Assembly: GCF_012070395.1 (NCBI RefSeq) | Contig: NZ_JAAFYS010000002.1 | Location: 744,001-808,000, forward strand | DNA: 64,000 bases | From: Pseudoroseicyclus tamaricis | Lineage (GTDB): Bacteria; Pseudomonadota; Alphaproteobacteria; Rhodobacterales; Rhodobacteraceae | Direction of reading: 5' to 3' | Shown here: positions 39,915 to 48,455 of the stretch, piece by piece | How positions within the stretch are numbered: the first letter of the stretch is position 1 | How the letters are laid out: every line of letters starts with the position of its first letter | Position numbers and translations under genes: made by a program | The notes under the pieces: generated by a model | What the model saw: the letters and a program-made list of their open reading frames with translations, nothing else | Told to the model about the DNA's origin: nothing | Databases searched by the model: none

Positions 39915-40829
39915 TCAGGAGCCGGCGCCGGCGAAGACGTCCTCGATCAGCTCCAGCGTCGTCATGGTCGAGGTGTAGCCGCCCATGGCGATGTAGAGAT
40001 CGGCGGAGTTGAGGTAGACGACCCGGCCGTCCTGCCAGACGGAGGTCTCGCGCATGATGGCGTTGTCGAGCGTCGCCTCGGCGCTCTGGTCGCCGGAGCC
40101 GATGGCGGCGGCGCGGTCGAGCACCAGCAGCCAGTCCGGGTCCGCTTCCGCGATGAACTCGAAGGAGATGGCGTCGCCGTGGGTGGCCTCCTCGCTCTCG
40201 ATGTCCTCGGCGCTGATGGCGGGCGTCAGGCCGATGGCGTCGTAGAGGTAGCCGAAGCGCGAGCCGGGGCCGTAGACGGAGATGTTCGGCCCGTTGGTCA
40301 TCAGGATCAGGCCATCGCCCTGCCCCTCGACGGCGGCGCGCGTCTCGGCCAGCTGCGCCTCGATGTTGGCGATCAGCTGCTCGGCCTCGGCCTCCTTGCC
40401 GAAGATCGCGCCATAGGCCGTCAGCTGCTCCTCCATCGCGGCGAGGACGTCATCGCCCCAGAGGGTCATGTCGATGGTCGGCGCCACGTCATTGAGGTCT
40501 CCCGCGACGGAGGAGGAGCGGCCGCCGGCGATGACGAGGTCGGGGGAAAGGGCGTGGAGGGCCTCGTAATCCGGCTCGAAGAGGGTGCCCATCTCGCCCT
40601 CGTAGCCCTGGAGGTAGTCCACGTAGATCGGCGCAATGGAGCCGGCGACGGGCACGCCCAGCGCATCGAGATTGTCGAGCGCCGGCATGTCGTAGACGAC
40701 CACCGTCTCGGGATTCTCGGCGACGGTGACGGGGCCGGTGTACGTTTGTACCTCGATATCGGCGAGGGCGGGCGCGGCGGCGAAGGCCGCGAGAGCGGCT
40801 GCGCAAGTGGTTGAGAACATGCGGGTCAT
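39915..40829 (-). CDS. iron-siderophore periplasmic binding protein
   Basis: A 304-aa class III binding protein with signal peptide ending APALA, then DIEVQTYTGPVTVAENPETVVVYD. Other segments: LSPDLVIAGGRSSS, VYGPGSRFGYLYDAIGL and WLLVLDRAAAIG. The pattern is that of the FatB/CeuE/YclQ group, which binds catecholate-type siderophores (enterobactin fragments, petrobactin, anguibactin); the actual ligand is not predictable. First gene of the operon, divergent from the DUF2218 gene. Confidence 0.92.
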   Translation of the reverse strand: MTRMFSTTCAAALAAFAAAPALADIEVQTYTGPVTVAENPETVVVYDMPALDNLDALGVPVAGSIAPIYVDYLQGYEGEMGTLFEPDYEALHALSPDLVIAGGRSSSVAGDLNDVAPTIDMTLWGDDVLAAMEEQLTAYGAIFGKEAEAEQLIANIEAQLAETRAAVEGQGDGLILMTNGPNISVYGPGSRFGYLYDAIGLTPAISAEDIESEEATHGDAISFEFIAEADPDWLLVLDRAAAIGSGDQSAEATLDNAIMRETSVWQDGRVVYLNSADLYIAMGGYTSTMTTLELIEDVFAGAGS

Positions 40830-40915
40830 GAGACTCTCCTGCTGTTTTGCCGGGCTCGATCGCCCGATTCCGACAATTTCGATAAGGAATTGCCGGCAGC
40901 CCGTCCAGAGGTTAT

Positions 40916-40934
40916 TCCTACGAAAAAAGTAGGA
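40916..40934 (+). promoter_or_regulatory. hairpin covering the ribosome site of the DUF2218 gene
   Basis: TCCTAC (40916-40921) pairs with GTAGGA (40929-40934) across GAAAAAA. The 3' arm contains most of the AGGAG ribosome site (40931-40935) of the gene starting at 40943. It lies in the 113-base divergent gap, which also holds CAATT-N9-AATTG near 40875-40893. No recognisable Fur, RirA or Irr box was found. Confidence 0.5.
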
Positions 40935-40942
40935 GATCAGCC

Positions 40943-41233
40943 ATGCGCTCGGACGCCCGCCTCGCGACCCCCAACGGATCGCGCTACCTGCAACAGCTCT
41001 GCAAGCATTTCGCCCACAAGATCGAGGTGGAGTATTCCGCGACAGAAGGTCGCTGCGCCCTGCCCCCCGGCCCCGCCCTGATGAAGGCAGACGAGGAGAG
41101 CCTGTGGATCGAGGTGACGGCGCCGGACGAGGAGGGGCTGACCCGCGCCAAGAGCGTCATCGACAGCCACCTCGCCCGCTTCGCCTACCGCGAGGAGGTG
41201 GAGGCGATGCCGTGGGGGGAGACGCGCGCCTGA
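40943..41233 (+). CDS. DUF2218 domain protein
   Basis: A 96-aa protein filled by the DUF2218 domain (ATPNGSRYLQQLCKHFAHKIEVEY...GRCALPPG...SLWIEVTAPDEEGLTRAKSVIDSHLARFAYRE). The family often sits beside siderophore uptake or iron-responsive genes and its role is unknown. Here it diverges from a siderophore importer, which fits iron control. AGGAG lies 7 bases upstream of the ATG. Confidence 0.88.
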   Translation: MRSDARLATPNGSRYLQQLCKHFAHKIEVEYSATEGRCALPPGPALMKADEESLWIEVTAPDEEGLTRAKSVIDSHLARFAYREEVEAMPWGETRA

Positions 41234-41241
41234 GGGGAGCC

Positions 41242-41260
41242 GCCGGGGCGCGCCCCCGGC
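41242..41260. terminator. GC hairpin between convergent genes
   Basis: GCCGGGG (41242-41248) and CCCCGGC (41254-41260) around CGCGC, between the converging DUF2218 and phnM genes. No T run. Confidence 0.45.
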
Positions 41261-41268
41261 CCGGCCGC

Positions 41269-42408
41269 CTAACCGACGCGCACCCCGCCGGACCAGACGC
41301 CGCGCACCATCGGCGTGCCGCCGGGGCCCCGCCTGATGCGGAGGAGATCGGCCCGCAGGCCAGGGGCGAGGCGCCCGCGGTCGTCCAGCCCGGCAGCGCG
41401 GGCCGGCGCCTCCGTCACCGTGGCGAGGCCGCGGGCCATGTCGCCCCAGAGGTCGCCCAGCATGACGGCGCCGAGGAGGAGCGAGCTCGGCACGTAATCC
41501 GACGACAGGATGTCGAGCACCCCCGCCTCCGCCGCCTCCCGCGCCGCGACGTTGCCGGAATGGGACCCGCCGCGCACGAGGTTCGGCGCCCCCATGATGA
41601 CGGCAATGCCGGCGGCGCGGCAGGCATGGGCGGCCTCCAGCGTCGTCGGGAATTCGGCCATGGCGACACCATGCCCGGCGCTCTCAGCGACATGCGCCTC
41701 GGTCGTGTCGTCATGGCTGGCCAGCGCGGCCCCGAAGCGGCGCGCGGCCGCCACCGCCTCCGCCAGATGACGGGCGCCATGCTCGGCTGTCAGGGCGGTC
41801 TGCTCGGCGACGGCGCGCCGGAACTCCTCCTCCGTCACGCCGCGCTTGCCCATGACGTAATCGCGCACCTTGTCCAGATCGGTGAACTGGCGCTGGCCGG
41901 GCGTGTGATCCATCAGGCTGACGATGCCGACCCTGTCCTCGGGGTGGAACGCCGCCAGCTCCTCGACGACGGAGTTGGAGCAGATCTCGGCGCGCAGGTG
42001 CAGGAAGTGGCTGATGCGCAGCGCCCCGGCCTCGCGCAGGGCGATGATCTCGCTGGCGAGCGGGCGGGCATAGCTGCGCATCTCCTCCCCGGCGAGGAAG
42101 CCGAGGCGCAGGGCGTCGAAGACGGTGGTGATGCCGGTGGAGGCCAGCTCGCCATCATGGGCGGCGATGGCCGCGGCATGTGGCCAGTCGACCTTCGGGC
42201 GGGGGGAGATGTGGCGCTCCAGATTGTCGGTATGCAGCTCGATCAGGCCCGGCGCGAGGAGATCGCCCTCGGCATCCAGCGCGCCGGGCGGCACGGACGT
42301 GCCCTCGGCGATGTCGGCGATGCGCCCGGCCTCGATGCGCAGCGAGCCCCGCAGGAGCGCGCCCCCGGTGACGAGCGTGGCGTTTGCAATCGTGAAGCTC
42401 TCTGTCAT
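41269..42408 (-). CDS. phnM: alpha-D-ribose 1-methylphosphonate 5-triphosphate diphosphatase
   Basis: Amidohydrolase-fold enzyme that removes pyrophosphate from the product of PhnGHIL in the C-P lyase pathway. The 379-aa protein has the PhnM signature LIELHTDNLERHISPRP (metal ligands), ASTGITTVFDAL, LHLRAEICS, SLMDHTPGQRQF, ASHDDTTEAHV and DILSSDYVPSSLL. Starts at 42408 (MTESF) and 42420 are both possible. The other phn genes are not in this window. It diverges from the DUF1045 gene by 50 bases. Confidence 0.93.
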   Translation of the reverse strand: MTESFTIANATLVTGGALLRGSLRIEAGRIADIAEGTSVPPGALDAEGDLLAPGLIELHTDNLERHISPRPKVDWPHAAAIAAHDGELASTGITTVFDALRLGFLAGEEMRSYARPLASEIIALREAGALRISHFLHLRAEICSNSVVEELAAFHPEDRVGIVSLMDHTPGQRQFTDLDKVRDYVMGKRGVTEEEFRRAVAEQTALTAEHGARHLAEAVAAARRFGAALASHDDTTEAHVAESAGHGVAMAEFPTTLEAAHACRAAGIAVIMGAPNLVRGGSHSGNVAAREAAEAGVLDILSSDYVPSSLLLGAVMLGDLWGDMARGLATVTEAPARAAGLDDRGRLAPGLRADLLRIRRGPGGTPMVRGVWSGGVRVG

Positions 42409-42458
42409 GAACGGGACCATTCCGTCTTTCTCGCCCGCCCACAACCGACGATTCTGCC

Positions 42459-43148
42459 ATGCGCTGGACGCGTTACGCCCTCTACTACACGCCGCCCCCC
42501 GGCCCCCTCGCCGCGGCGGGCGCCGACTGGCTCGGCTGGTCGATCGACGAGGGGGCGGCGCGGGTGCAGCCCGCCCTGCCCCTCCCCCGCCCGGGGGAGG
42601 CGATCACCGAGGCGCCGCGCCGCTACGGCTTTCACGCAACGCTGAAGCCCCCCTTCCGTCTCGCCGGGGGCCGGCAGCCGGAGGAGCTGGAGGCCGGGGC
42701 CCGCGCCCTCTGCGCCCGCCTGCCCCCGGTGCGCCTCGCCGGCCTGCGGCTCGCGGCGCTCGGCCCCTTCCTCGCGCTGGTGCCGGAGGGAGAGACGGGG
42801 CCGCTCGGCGCCCTCGCCGGGGCGCTGGTGGAGGGGCTGGACAGCTTCCGCGCCCCGCCGGCGGAGGCAGATCTCGCCCGCCGCCGGGTCTCAGGTCTGA
42901 GCGCGCGGCAGGAGGAGCTACTGCAACGCTGGGGCTATCCTTACGTCTTCGAGGAATTCGCCTTCCACATGACGCTCACCGGCCCGCTGCCGGAAGAGGA
43001 GCGGGACGCCGTGGCGAGCACCCTCCGCACCCTCTTCGCCCCGCATCTGGGGCCGCTGACGATCGACGAGATCACGCTGGCCGGGGAGGACGAGGCGGGC
43101 CGTTTCCACAGCCTCGCCCGACTGCCGCTGGCGGAGGCCGCCGGCTGA
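42459..43148 (+). CDS. DUF1045 phosphonate-locus protein, 2H phosphoesterase-like
   Basis: A 229-aa protein with two His-x-Thr motifs, FHATLKPPF and FHMTLTGPL, the mark of the 2H phosphoesterase fold. This domain (DUF1045) is repeatedly found beside phnM in phosphonate-use loci and is likely to act on a cyclic ribose phosphate or similar intermediate, but no reaction is established as far as I know. Starts MRWTRYALYYTPP. Confidence 0.85.
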   Translation: MRWTRYALYYTPPPGPLAAAGADWLGWSIDEGAARVQPALPLPRPGEAITEAPRRYGFHATLKPPFRLAGGRQPEELEAGARALCARLPPVRLAGLRLAALGPFLALVPEGETGPLGALAGALVEGLDSFRAPPAEADLARRRVSGLSARQEELLQRWGYPYVFEEFAFHMTLTGPLPEEERDAVASTLRTLFAPHLGPLTIDEITLAGEDEAGRFHSLARLPLAEAAG

Positions 43149-43205
43149 CAATCCCGGCGCAGGCCATCGACCTGCCGACGGATCGGCAGGAGCAGCTGCG
43201 AGCAT

Positions 43206-43234
43206 GAAAAAGGGGCCGGCGATGCCGGCCCCTT
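43206..43234 (-). terminator. rho-independent terminator of the sugar-binding protein gene
   Basis: On minus, an 11-bp perfect stem, AAGGGGCCGGC (from 43234) pairing with GCCGGCCCCTT around ATC, runs into a T run (TTTTT, 43210-43206). It lies 37 bases after the minus-strand binding-protein stop. Confidence 0.85.
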
Positions 43235-43271
43235 CTCTATTGGTGCGGGGCGGGGCCAGAGGCCCCTGCCC

Positions 43272-44513
43272 TCAGCCCTGGCTGGCGATGATCGAGGCGA
43301 ACTGCTCGGCAGCGGCCTCCGGCGTCATCGACGGATCCGACCAGAAGGAGGCGAGCATGTCCTGCATCTGGCCCCAGGCGTCAGAGGAGTTGCTGGCGGA
43401 GATGGTGGCGAGACCGCCGCCGCCCTCCTCGGTCAGCACTTCCGCGGCGAGCTGCGTGCAGGTGGAGAGCTCGGAGACATCGGCCGCGCCGCTCGGCGGG
43501 ACGGCGCCCTTCACGGCGGCGAAATCGGCCTGCACTTGCGGATCCATCATCACCTCGATGAAGAGATCCTGCCCGGCGATGGCGTCCGGATCGTCGACGA
43601 GCGGGAACATGAAGCCCGCGCCTTCCACGACGACGGCCTCGCTGCCCGGCGTCAGGGAGCAATCCCACTCGGTGCCGTATTCCAGACCCATGTTCTCCAG
43701 CTCGGCGCCGGCCCAGCTGCCCATGACCTGCATCGCCGCGCGACCTTCGGCCACGAGGTTGAGCGTGTCGTTCCAGGCGCGGTTAGCGGAGCCGGGGTCG
43801 GAGGCGTCGGCGAGCGCGCGCATCACCGTGAAGGCCTCTACCATGCCCTCGCCGCCCGCGGCCTCGGCATCATGGTCCATGATCACGGAGCGGTAGAGAT
43901 CCGCGCCGCCGGTGCCGACGATGACGGAGCTGAGCAGGATGCCGAGCTGCCAGCCCTCGGCGCCCACGGCGATCGGGATGAAGCCGGCCTCCTCGATGGC
44001 GGGGGCGGCCTCGAGGAAGGCGTCCCACGTCTCGGGCACCTCGACGCCGGCCTCTTCGAAGACGGTCGGGTTGTAGTACATCAGGTTCTGCGTCTCGAGC
44101 CCGATGGGCAGGGCGTAGAGCTCGCCGCCGGGGGCGGTGGAGATATCCACCATCACCTGAGCCATCTGGTCGAGCCCGTTGGCCTCGGCCACCTCGCGCA
44201 CGTCGCGGAGCGCACCCTGGGAACCCAGTTCCTGCGCATCGGGGCCGAGCGCGAGGAAGGAGGCACCCGGCGGGTCACCGCCCCCGATACGGGTCAGCAG
44301 CATGGCGCTCGCATCGGCGCCGCCGCCGGGGGCCGCGCTGTCGACCCATGTGCCGCCACGGGCCTCCACCTCGTCCGAGAGGATCTGGACGGCCGCGGAT
44401 TCCGCGCCGGCGGTCAGCCAGTGAATGACGTCGATCGTCGGCTCGTCCTGGGCGAGAGCCGGCGCAGCGCCCGCGATGAGGGCGGCTGCAGATGCCGTGT
44501 AGAGTTTGTTCAT
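43272..44513 (-). CDS. sugar ABC transporter substrate-binding protein
   Basis: A 413-aa family-1 extracellular solute-binding protein with signal peptide MNKLYTASAAALIAGAAPALA. Typical segments: IDVIHWLTAGAESAAVQIL, GDPPGASFLALGPDAQEL, YALPIGLETQNLMYYNPTVFEEAG and GRAAMQVMGSWAGAELENMG. GGAGGAAG precedes the ATG by about 8 bases. It is divergent from the permease operon and shares its control region. Ligand probably an oligosaccharide or glycoside, inferred from the GH4 locus. Confidence 0.92.
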   Translation of the reverse strand: MNKLYTASAAALIAGAAPALAQDEPTIDVIHWLTAGAESAAVQILSDEVEARGGTWVDSAAPGGGADASAMLLTRIGGGDPPGASFLALGPDAQELGSQGALRDVREVAEANGLDQMAQVMVDISTAPGGELYALPIGLETQNLMYYNPTVFEEAGVEVPETWDAFLEAAPAIEEAGFIPIAVGAEGWQLGILLSSVIVGTGGADLYRSVIMDHDAEAAGGEGMVEAFTVMRALADASDPGSANRAWNDTLNLVAEGRAAMQVMGSWAGAELENMGLEYGTEWDCSLTPGSEAVVVEGAGFMFPLVDDPDAIAGQDLFIEVMMDPQVQADFAAVKGAVPPSGAADVSELSTCTQLAAEVLTEEGGGGLATISASNSSDAWGQMQDMLASFWSDPSMTPEAAAEQFASIIASQG

Positions 44514-44588
44514 GAAGAGACTTCCTCCGTGCCGGGTGATGGTCTGGCGCACTTCTGGCGGCGGCGTTCCCAGACAGGTTCGGGCGCG

Positions 44589-44617
44589 TTGACAGGCCTC
44601 CCGAATAGGCATAGCAC
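44589..44617 (+). promoter_or_regulatory. candidate promoter of the permease operon
   Basis: TTGACA (44589-44594), 17-base spacer, TAGCAC (44612-44617). It would start transcription near 44624, about 85 bases before the first permease gene. On minus, TTGTAA (44643-44638) and TAGTGC 17 bases on could serve the binding-protein gene. Confidence 0.5.
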
Positions 44618-44628
44618 TACCATGCATA

Positions 44629-44644
44629 ACTGGTAATTACAAGC
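44629..44644. promoter_or_regulatory. candidate GntR/HutC-type operator
   Basis: ACTGGTAATTACAAGC: the left half ACTGGT matches the half-site of HutC-subfamily regulators such as NagR/DasR (ACTGGT-N4-ACCAGT); the right half is degenerate. It lies just downstream of the plus promoter and overlaps the -35 of the minus candidate, so one protein could control both. The regulator would be the UTRA protein at 47645. Confidence 0.5.
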
Positions 44645-44707
44645 TGTATCCAAGGGTGACCAGATGGCCCGGACCAGCGAAGAGGGACAGGGAGCGCGGG
44701 GAGCAAA

Positions 44708-45640
44708 ATGGCCGACACAACGCCATTTTCGGGCGGACGGCGCGGCGGCTCTGCCGGCAGCCCGGGCCCCCTCGGCCGCTTCGGGGCAGACAACATGGCC
44801 CGCCTCGTGCTGGTGCCGACCATCCTGCTCTGCCTGATCGGCTATTACGGCTCCATCGCGTGGACGACGGGGCTGTCCTTCACCTCCTCCTCCATCCTGC
44901 CGAGGTCGGAGTTCGTGGGGCTGGAACAGTACGCCCGGCTCTGGAGCGAGCCGCGCTGGCATGTCGCCTTCCGCAACATGTTCGTCTTCGGCGGGCTCTA
45001 CATTGCCTTCTGCCTCGCCTTCGGCATCCTGCTCGCCATCGCGATGGATCAGGGCGTGCGCGGGCGCACATTGCTGCAGACGGTCTTCCTCTACCCGATC
45101 GCTCTGAGCTTCATCGTCACCGGCCTCGCCTGGCAGTGGTTCCTCAACCCCACCACCGGTCTGCAGGAATTCGTGCAGGGCTTGGGCTTCGAGAATTTCC
45201 GCTTCGACTGGCTGTCGCGGCCCGACCGGGCGGTCTACACGCTCGTCGTCGCCGGCGTCTGGCACTCCGCCGGGCTGGTGATGGCCATCGTCTTCGCCGG
45301 GCTCGGCTCTGTCGACGGGGAGATCTGGCGCGCCAGCCGGGTGGACGGGGTGCCGAAGTGGAGGATGTACCTGCGGGTCGTCCTGCCGATGCTGTCGCCG
45401 GTGCTGCTGGTCTGCGTCGTGCTCCTCGCGATGGACGTGGTGAAGAGCTACGAGCTCGTCGTCGCGATGACGGGCGGCGGCCCCGGCTACTCCACCGACC
45501 TGCCCGCCAAGTTCGTGGTGGATCACTACTTCTCGCGCGCCAATATCGGGCTCGCCTCGGCGGCGGCGACGGTGATGCTGATCACCATCCTCGTCATCCT
45601 GCTCTTCTCCGGCCTCGCCGGTCGCCGGAGGGCCGCATGA
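44708..45640 (+). CDS. sugar ABC transporter permease (MalF type)
   Basis: A 310-aa inner-membrane permease with six hydrophobic helices. The coupling loop reads EIWRASRVDGVPKWRMYLRVVLPML (EAA motif). N-terminal segments include GLSFTSSSILPRSEFVGLEQYARLW. First gene of a plus-strand operon with a MalG-type partner, an ATPase and a regulator, all overlapping or nearly so. GGGGAG precedes the ATG by about 7 bases. Confidence 0.93.
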   Translation: MADTTPFSGGRRGGSAGSPGPLGRFGADNMARLVLVPTILLCLIGYYGSIAWTTGLSFTSSSILPRSEFVGLEQYARLWSEPRWHVAFRNMFVFGGLYIAFCLAFGILLAIAMDQGVRGRTLLQTVFLYPIALSFIVTGLAWQWFLNPTTGLQEFVQGLGFENFRFDWLSRPDRAVYTLVVAGVWHSAGLVMAIVFAGLGSVDGEIWRASRVDGVPKWRMYLRVVLPMLSPVLLVCVVLLAMDVVKSYELVVAMTGGGPGYSTDLPAKFVVDHYFSRANIGLASAAATVMLITILVILLFSGLAGRRRAA

Positions 45641-46545
45641 GCTTTACCGACACGCGCACCGGCTATCACCGCCCCGAGGCGCCCACGGGGCGCGGCTGGG
45701 GCACCGCCGCCCGCGTCGGGCTCTGGGCCTTCCTCGCCATCTCCGCCCTGTTCTTCGCCATCCCGCTCTTCGTGATGCTCTCCACCTCGCTGAAGACGGC
45801 GGAGGAGGTGCGCGGCGGCTCCGTCTTCGCCCTGCCGACGGACCCGAGCCTCGCCGCATGGGGCAAGGCCTGGGGCTCCGCCTGCATCGGGCGCGTCTGC
45901 GAGGGGATCTCGAACGGGCTCTGGAACTCGGTGAAGATCCTCGTGCCCTCGACGATCCTCTCCGTCGCCATCGCGGCGATCAACGGCTACGCGCTGTCGC
46001 TCTGGCGGGTGCCCTATGCGGGGCTGCTGCTGGCGGGGCTGCTCCTCGGCGCCTTCATCCCCTTCCAGGTGATGATCTACCCGCTCGTGCGCATGTTCGC
46101 GCAGGTCGGCATCTACGGCAGCCTGACGGGCGTCGTCGTCGTGCACGTGCTTTTCGGCCTGCCGATCCTGACGCTGATCTTCACCAACTTTTACCGCTCG
46201 CTCCCGCCGGAGCTGATGAAGGCGGCGCGGGTGGACGGCGCCGGCTTCTTCCGCATCTTCCGGCGGATCGTGCTGCCGATGTCCGCCAACGTCATCATCG
46301 TGGCCGTCATCCTCTCGTTCACGGGCGTCTGGAACGACTACCTCCTCGCCCTGATCTTCGCCGGGCGGGACAACCTGCCGATGACGGTGCAGCTCAACTC
46401 CCTCGTCGGCACGCGCATCGGCCTGCCGGAATACAACGTCAACATGGCCGCGACGCTGATCGCCGCCCTGCCGCCGCTGATCCTCTACCTGATCTCCGGC
46501 CAATATTTCGTCCGCGGCGTGACCGCCGGCGCCGTGAAAGGGTAA
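45637..46545 (+). CDS. sugar ABC transporter permease (MalG type)
   Basis: A 302-aa partner permease. The EAA loop is ELMKAARVDGAGFFRIFRRIVLPMS. Other segments: PLFVMLSTSLKTAEEVRGG at the first periplasmic region and LPEYNVNMAATLIAALPPLILYLISGQYFVRGVTAGAVKG at the C-terminus, typical of the family. The ATG at 45637 overlaps the preceding stop by 4 bases. Confidence 0.93.
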   Translation: MSFTDTRTGYHRPEAPTGRGWGTAARVGLWAFLAISALFFAIPLFVMLSTSLKTAEEVRGGSVFALPTDPSLAAWGKAWGSACIGRVCEGISNGLWNSVKILVPSTILSVAIAAINGYALSLWRVPYAGLLLAGLLLGAFIPFQVMIYPLVRMFAQVGIYGSLTGVVVVHVLFGLPILTLIFTNFYRSLPPELMKAARVDGAGFFRIFRRIVLPMSANVIIVAVILSFTGVWNDYLLALIFAGRDNLPMTVQLNSLVGTRIGLPEYNVNMAATLIAALPPLILYLISGQYFVRGVTAGAVKG

Positions 46546-46550
46546 ATCGC

Positions 46551-47648
46551 GTGACCCGAGTTTCCCTGCAGAACATCGACCGCCATTACGGCGCCCTGCA
46601 TGCCCTGCGCGATGTCTCCTTCGAGGTGGAGGATGGCGAGTTCGTCGTGCTGCTCGGGCCCTCGGGCTGCGGCAAGTCGACCCTCCTCTCCTCCATCGCC
46701 GGGCTCGACCCGCTGCAGGGCGGGCAGATCCTCTTCGACGATCAGGATGTCAGCCGGCTGGAGCCGGCGCAGCGCAACATCGGCATGGTCTTCCAAAGCT
46801 ACGCGCTCTACCCCTCGATGAAGGTCCGCTCCAACCTCTCCTTCGGGCTGGAATCGCAACGGATGAGCCGCGCCAAGATCGACGAGCGTGTCGGCTGGGC
46901 CGCGCAGCTCCTCCAGATCGAGCCGCTGCTCGACCGGCGGCCCGCCGCCCTTTCCGGCGGGCAGCGCCAGAGGGTGGCGATCGGGCGGGCGCTGGTGCGC
47001 GATACCGACCTCTTCCTCTTCGACGAGCCGCTGTCGAACCTCGATGCCAAGCTGCGCACCGAGATGCGGGTGGAGATCAAGGCGCTGCACAAGCGCCTCG
47101 GCGCGACTTTCATCTACGTGACCCACGACCAGGTGGAGGCGATGACGCTGGCCACCCGCATCGCGGTGATGAATGGCGGCCGGCTGGAGCAATACGACAC
47201 ACCCGAGACGGTCTACGAGCGCCCCGCCTCGACCTTCGTCGCCAGTTTCATCGGCGCGCCGCCGATGAACCTGCTGCCCGCCCGCGTGGTGCGGGGGGAT
47301 GGCGGCGCGGTGGCCGAGGTGCAGGGCGCCCGCCTGCCCATCCCGTCCGGCATCGCCGCGCAGGTGGAGGGCGAGGTGACGCTCGGCGTGCGCTGCGAGG
47401 CGCTGACGGTCATGCCGGCCGGCTCCGGCGGGCCCGAAGCCTTCACCGGCTCCGTCGTGGTGACGGAGCCGCTCGGCGCCGACACGCTCGTCTGGGTCGA
47501 GGTCGGCGAGCATCGCCTCTGCGCTCGCATCCCGCCGCGCGACGCCAGGAGCCTGCCCGGAGAGGTCGCCCTCGCCCCCGCGTCTGGCGCCCTCAGCTTT
47601 TTTCACCCAGAGTCGGGCCAGCGTATTCCGGGGGAGGCAGAGGCATGA
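46551..47648 (+). CDS. sugar ABC transporter ATP-binding protein (UgpC/MalK type)
   Basis: A 365-aa ATPase of CUT1 importers: Walker A GPSGCGKST, Q-loop VFQSYALYPSM, signature LSGGQRQRVAIGRALV, Walker B LFLFDEPLSNLDAKLR and the switch His in VTHDQVEAM, followed by a C-terminal OB/TOBE region from about residue 240 (FIGAPPMNLLPARV). The start is a GTG at 46551, 5 bases after the permease stop. Its stop overlaps the regulator start. Confidence 0.93.
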   Translation: MTRVSLQNIDRHYGALHALRDVSFEVEDGEFVVLLGPSGCGKSTLLSSIAGLDPLQGGQILFDDQDVSRLEPAQRNIGMVFQSYALYPSMKVRSNLSFGLESQRMSRAKIDERVGWAAQLLQIEPLLDRRPAALSGGQRQRVAIGRALVRDTDLFLFDEPLSNLDAKLRTEMRVEIKALHKRLGATFIYVTHDQVEAMTLATRIAVMNGGRLEQYDTPETVYERPASTFVASFIGAPPMNLLPARVVRGDGGAVAEVQGARLPIPSGIAAQVEGEVTLGVRCEALTVMPAGSGGPEAFTGSVVVTEPLGADTLVWVEVGEHRLCARIPPRDARSLPGEVALAPASGALSFFHPESGQRIPGEAEA

Positions 47649-48454
47649 GCGGTTCCGGCGACAACCTGCAGGACGGCATGCAACCCGACAGCGCCGACCC
47701 GCTGCACAGCCAGCTGCGGCGCTTCATCCTCGAGCAGATCCGCACCGGCGAGTGGCAGCCCCACGCCCGCATCGCCTCCGAGCGGGAACTCTGCGACCGC
47801 TTCGGCGTCAGCCGGACGACGGCGCGGCGCGCGATCCTCGATCTCGTCCACCAGGGGGAGCTCTACCCCGTCGCCGGCAAGGGCACCTTCGTCGCTGACC
47901 GGCCGCTGCGGCAGGAGCTGCGCCCCCTCGTCGGCTTCGACGAGGACCTGCGCTCGCAGGGCCTCGTCACCCGCTCGCAGATCTGCGACTTCCGCCGGAT
48001 CGAGGCGGACACGGATCTCGCCCGCAGCCTCGGCGTCGGACTGCATTCGCCGGTCATCCTGCTGCGGCGCCTGCGCCTCCTGCGTGACCAGCCGCTGGCG
48101 ATCCAGACCTCCTTCCTGCCGGAGCATCTCTGCCCCGGGCTCATGCGGCTCGATTTCAACGGCCGCTCGCTCTACCGGACCCTGCGCGAGCAATACGGGC
48201 TCGACCTGATGGAGGGGACGACGGTCATCACCGCCGCCCTCGCCAGCGAGGAGGAGGCGGGGCTGCTGAAGCTCAAGCCCCCCGCTGCGGTGCTGCGCAC
48301 CAGCCAGATGACCCAGCTCGCCACCGGCGAGGTGATCGAGAAATGCGAATCCAGCTTCAATGGCGGGCTCTTCGAGCTGACCTCCGCCGCCGGGCGGCTG
48401 GCACCGGTGAACCTGTTCCCGACCCCCGGCCCCGGCCCGAACAAGGATACCTGA
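47645..48454 (+). CDS. GntR-family regulator, HutC/UTRA subfamily
   Basis: A 269-aa regulator: N-terminal winged helix (HSQLRRFILEQIRTGEWQPHARIASERELCDRFGVSRTTARRAILDLV), then a UTRA ligand-binding domain (about residues 90-250, VTRSQICDFRRIEADTDLARSLGV, PLAIQTSFLPEHLCPGL). UTRA proteins often sense phosphorylated sugars such as GlcNAc-6-P or GlcN-6-P. It sits in the operon it probably controls, between the ATPase and GH4 genes. Confidence 0.92.
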   Translation: MSGSGDNLQDGMQPDSADPLHSQLRRFILEQIRTGEWQPHARIASERELCDRFGVSRTTARRAILDLVHQGELYPVAGKGTFVADRPLRQELRPLVGFDEDLRSQGLVTRSQICDFRRIEADTDLARSLGVGLHSPVILLRRLRLLRDQPLAIQTSFLPEHLCPGLMRLDFNGRSLYRTLREQYGLDLMEGTTVITAALASEEEAGLLKLKPPAAVLRTSQMTQLATGEVIEKCESSFNGGLFELTSAAGRLAPVNLFPTPGPGPNKDT

Positions 48455-48455
48455 C

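Noticed and set aside
38140-40814. Long plus-strand frames opposite the siderophore permease and binding-protein genes.
   Set aside because: Composition is Arg/Gly/His-rich shadow coding, and the minus-strand products are complete ABC components with correct overlaps.
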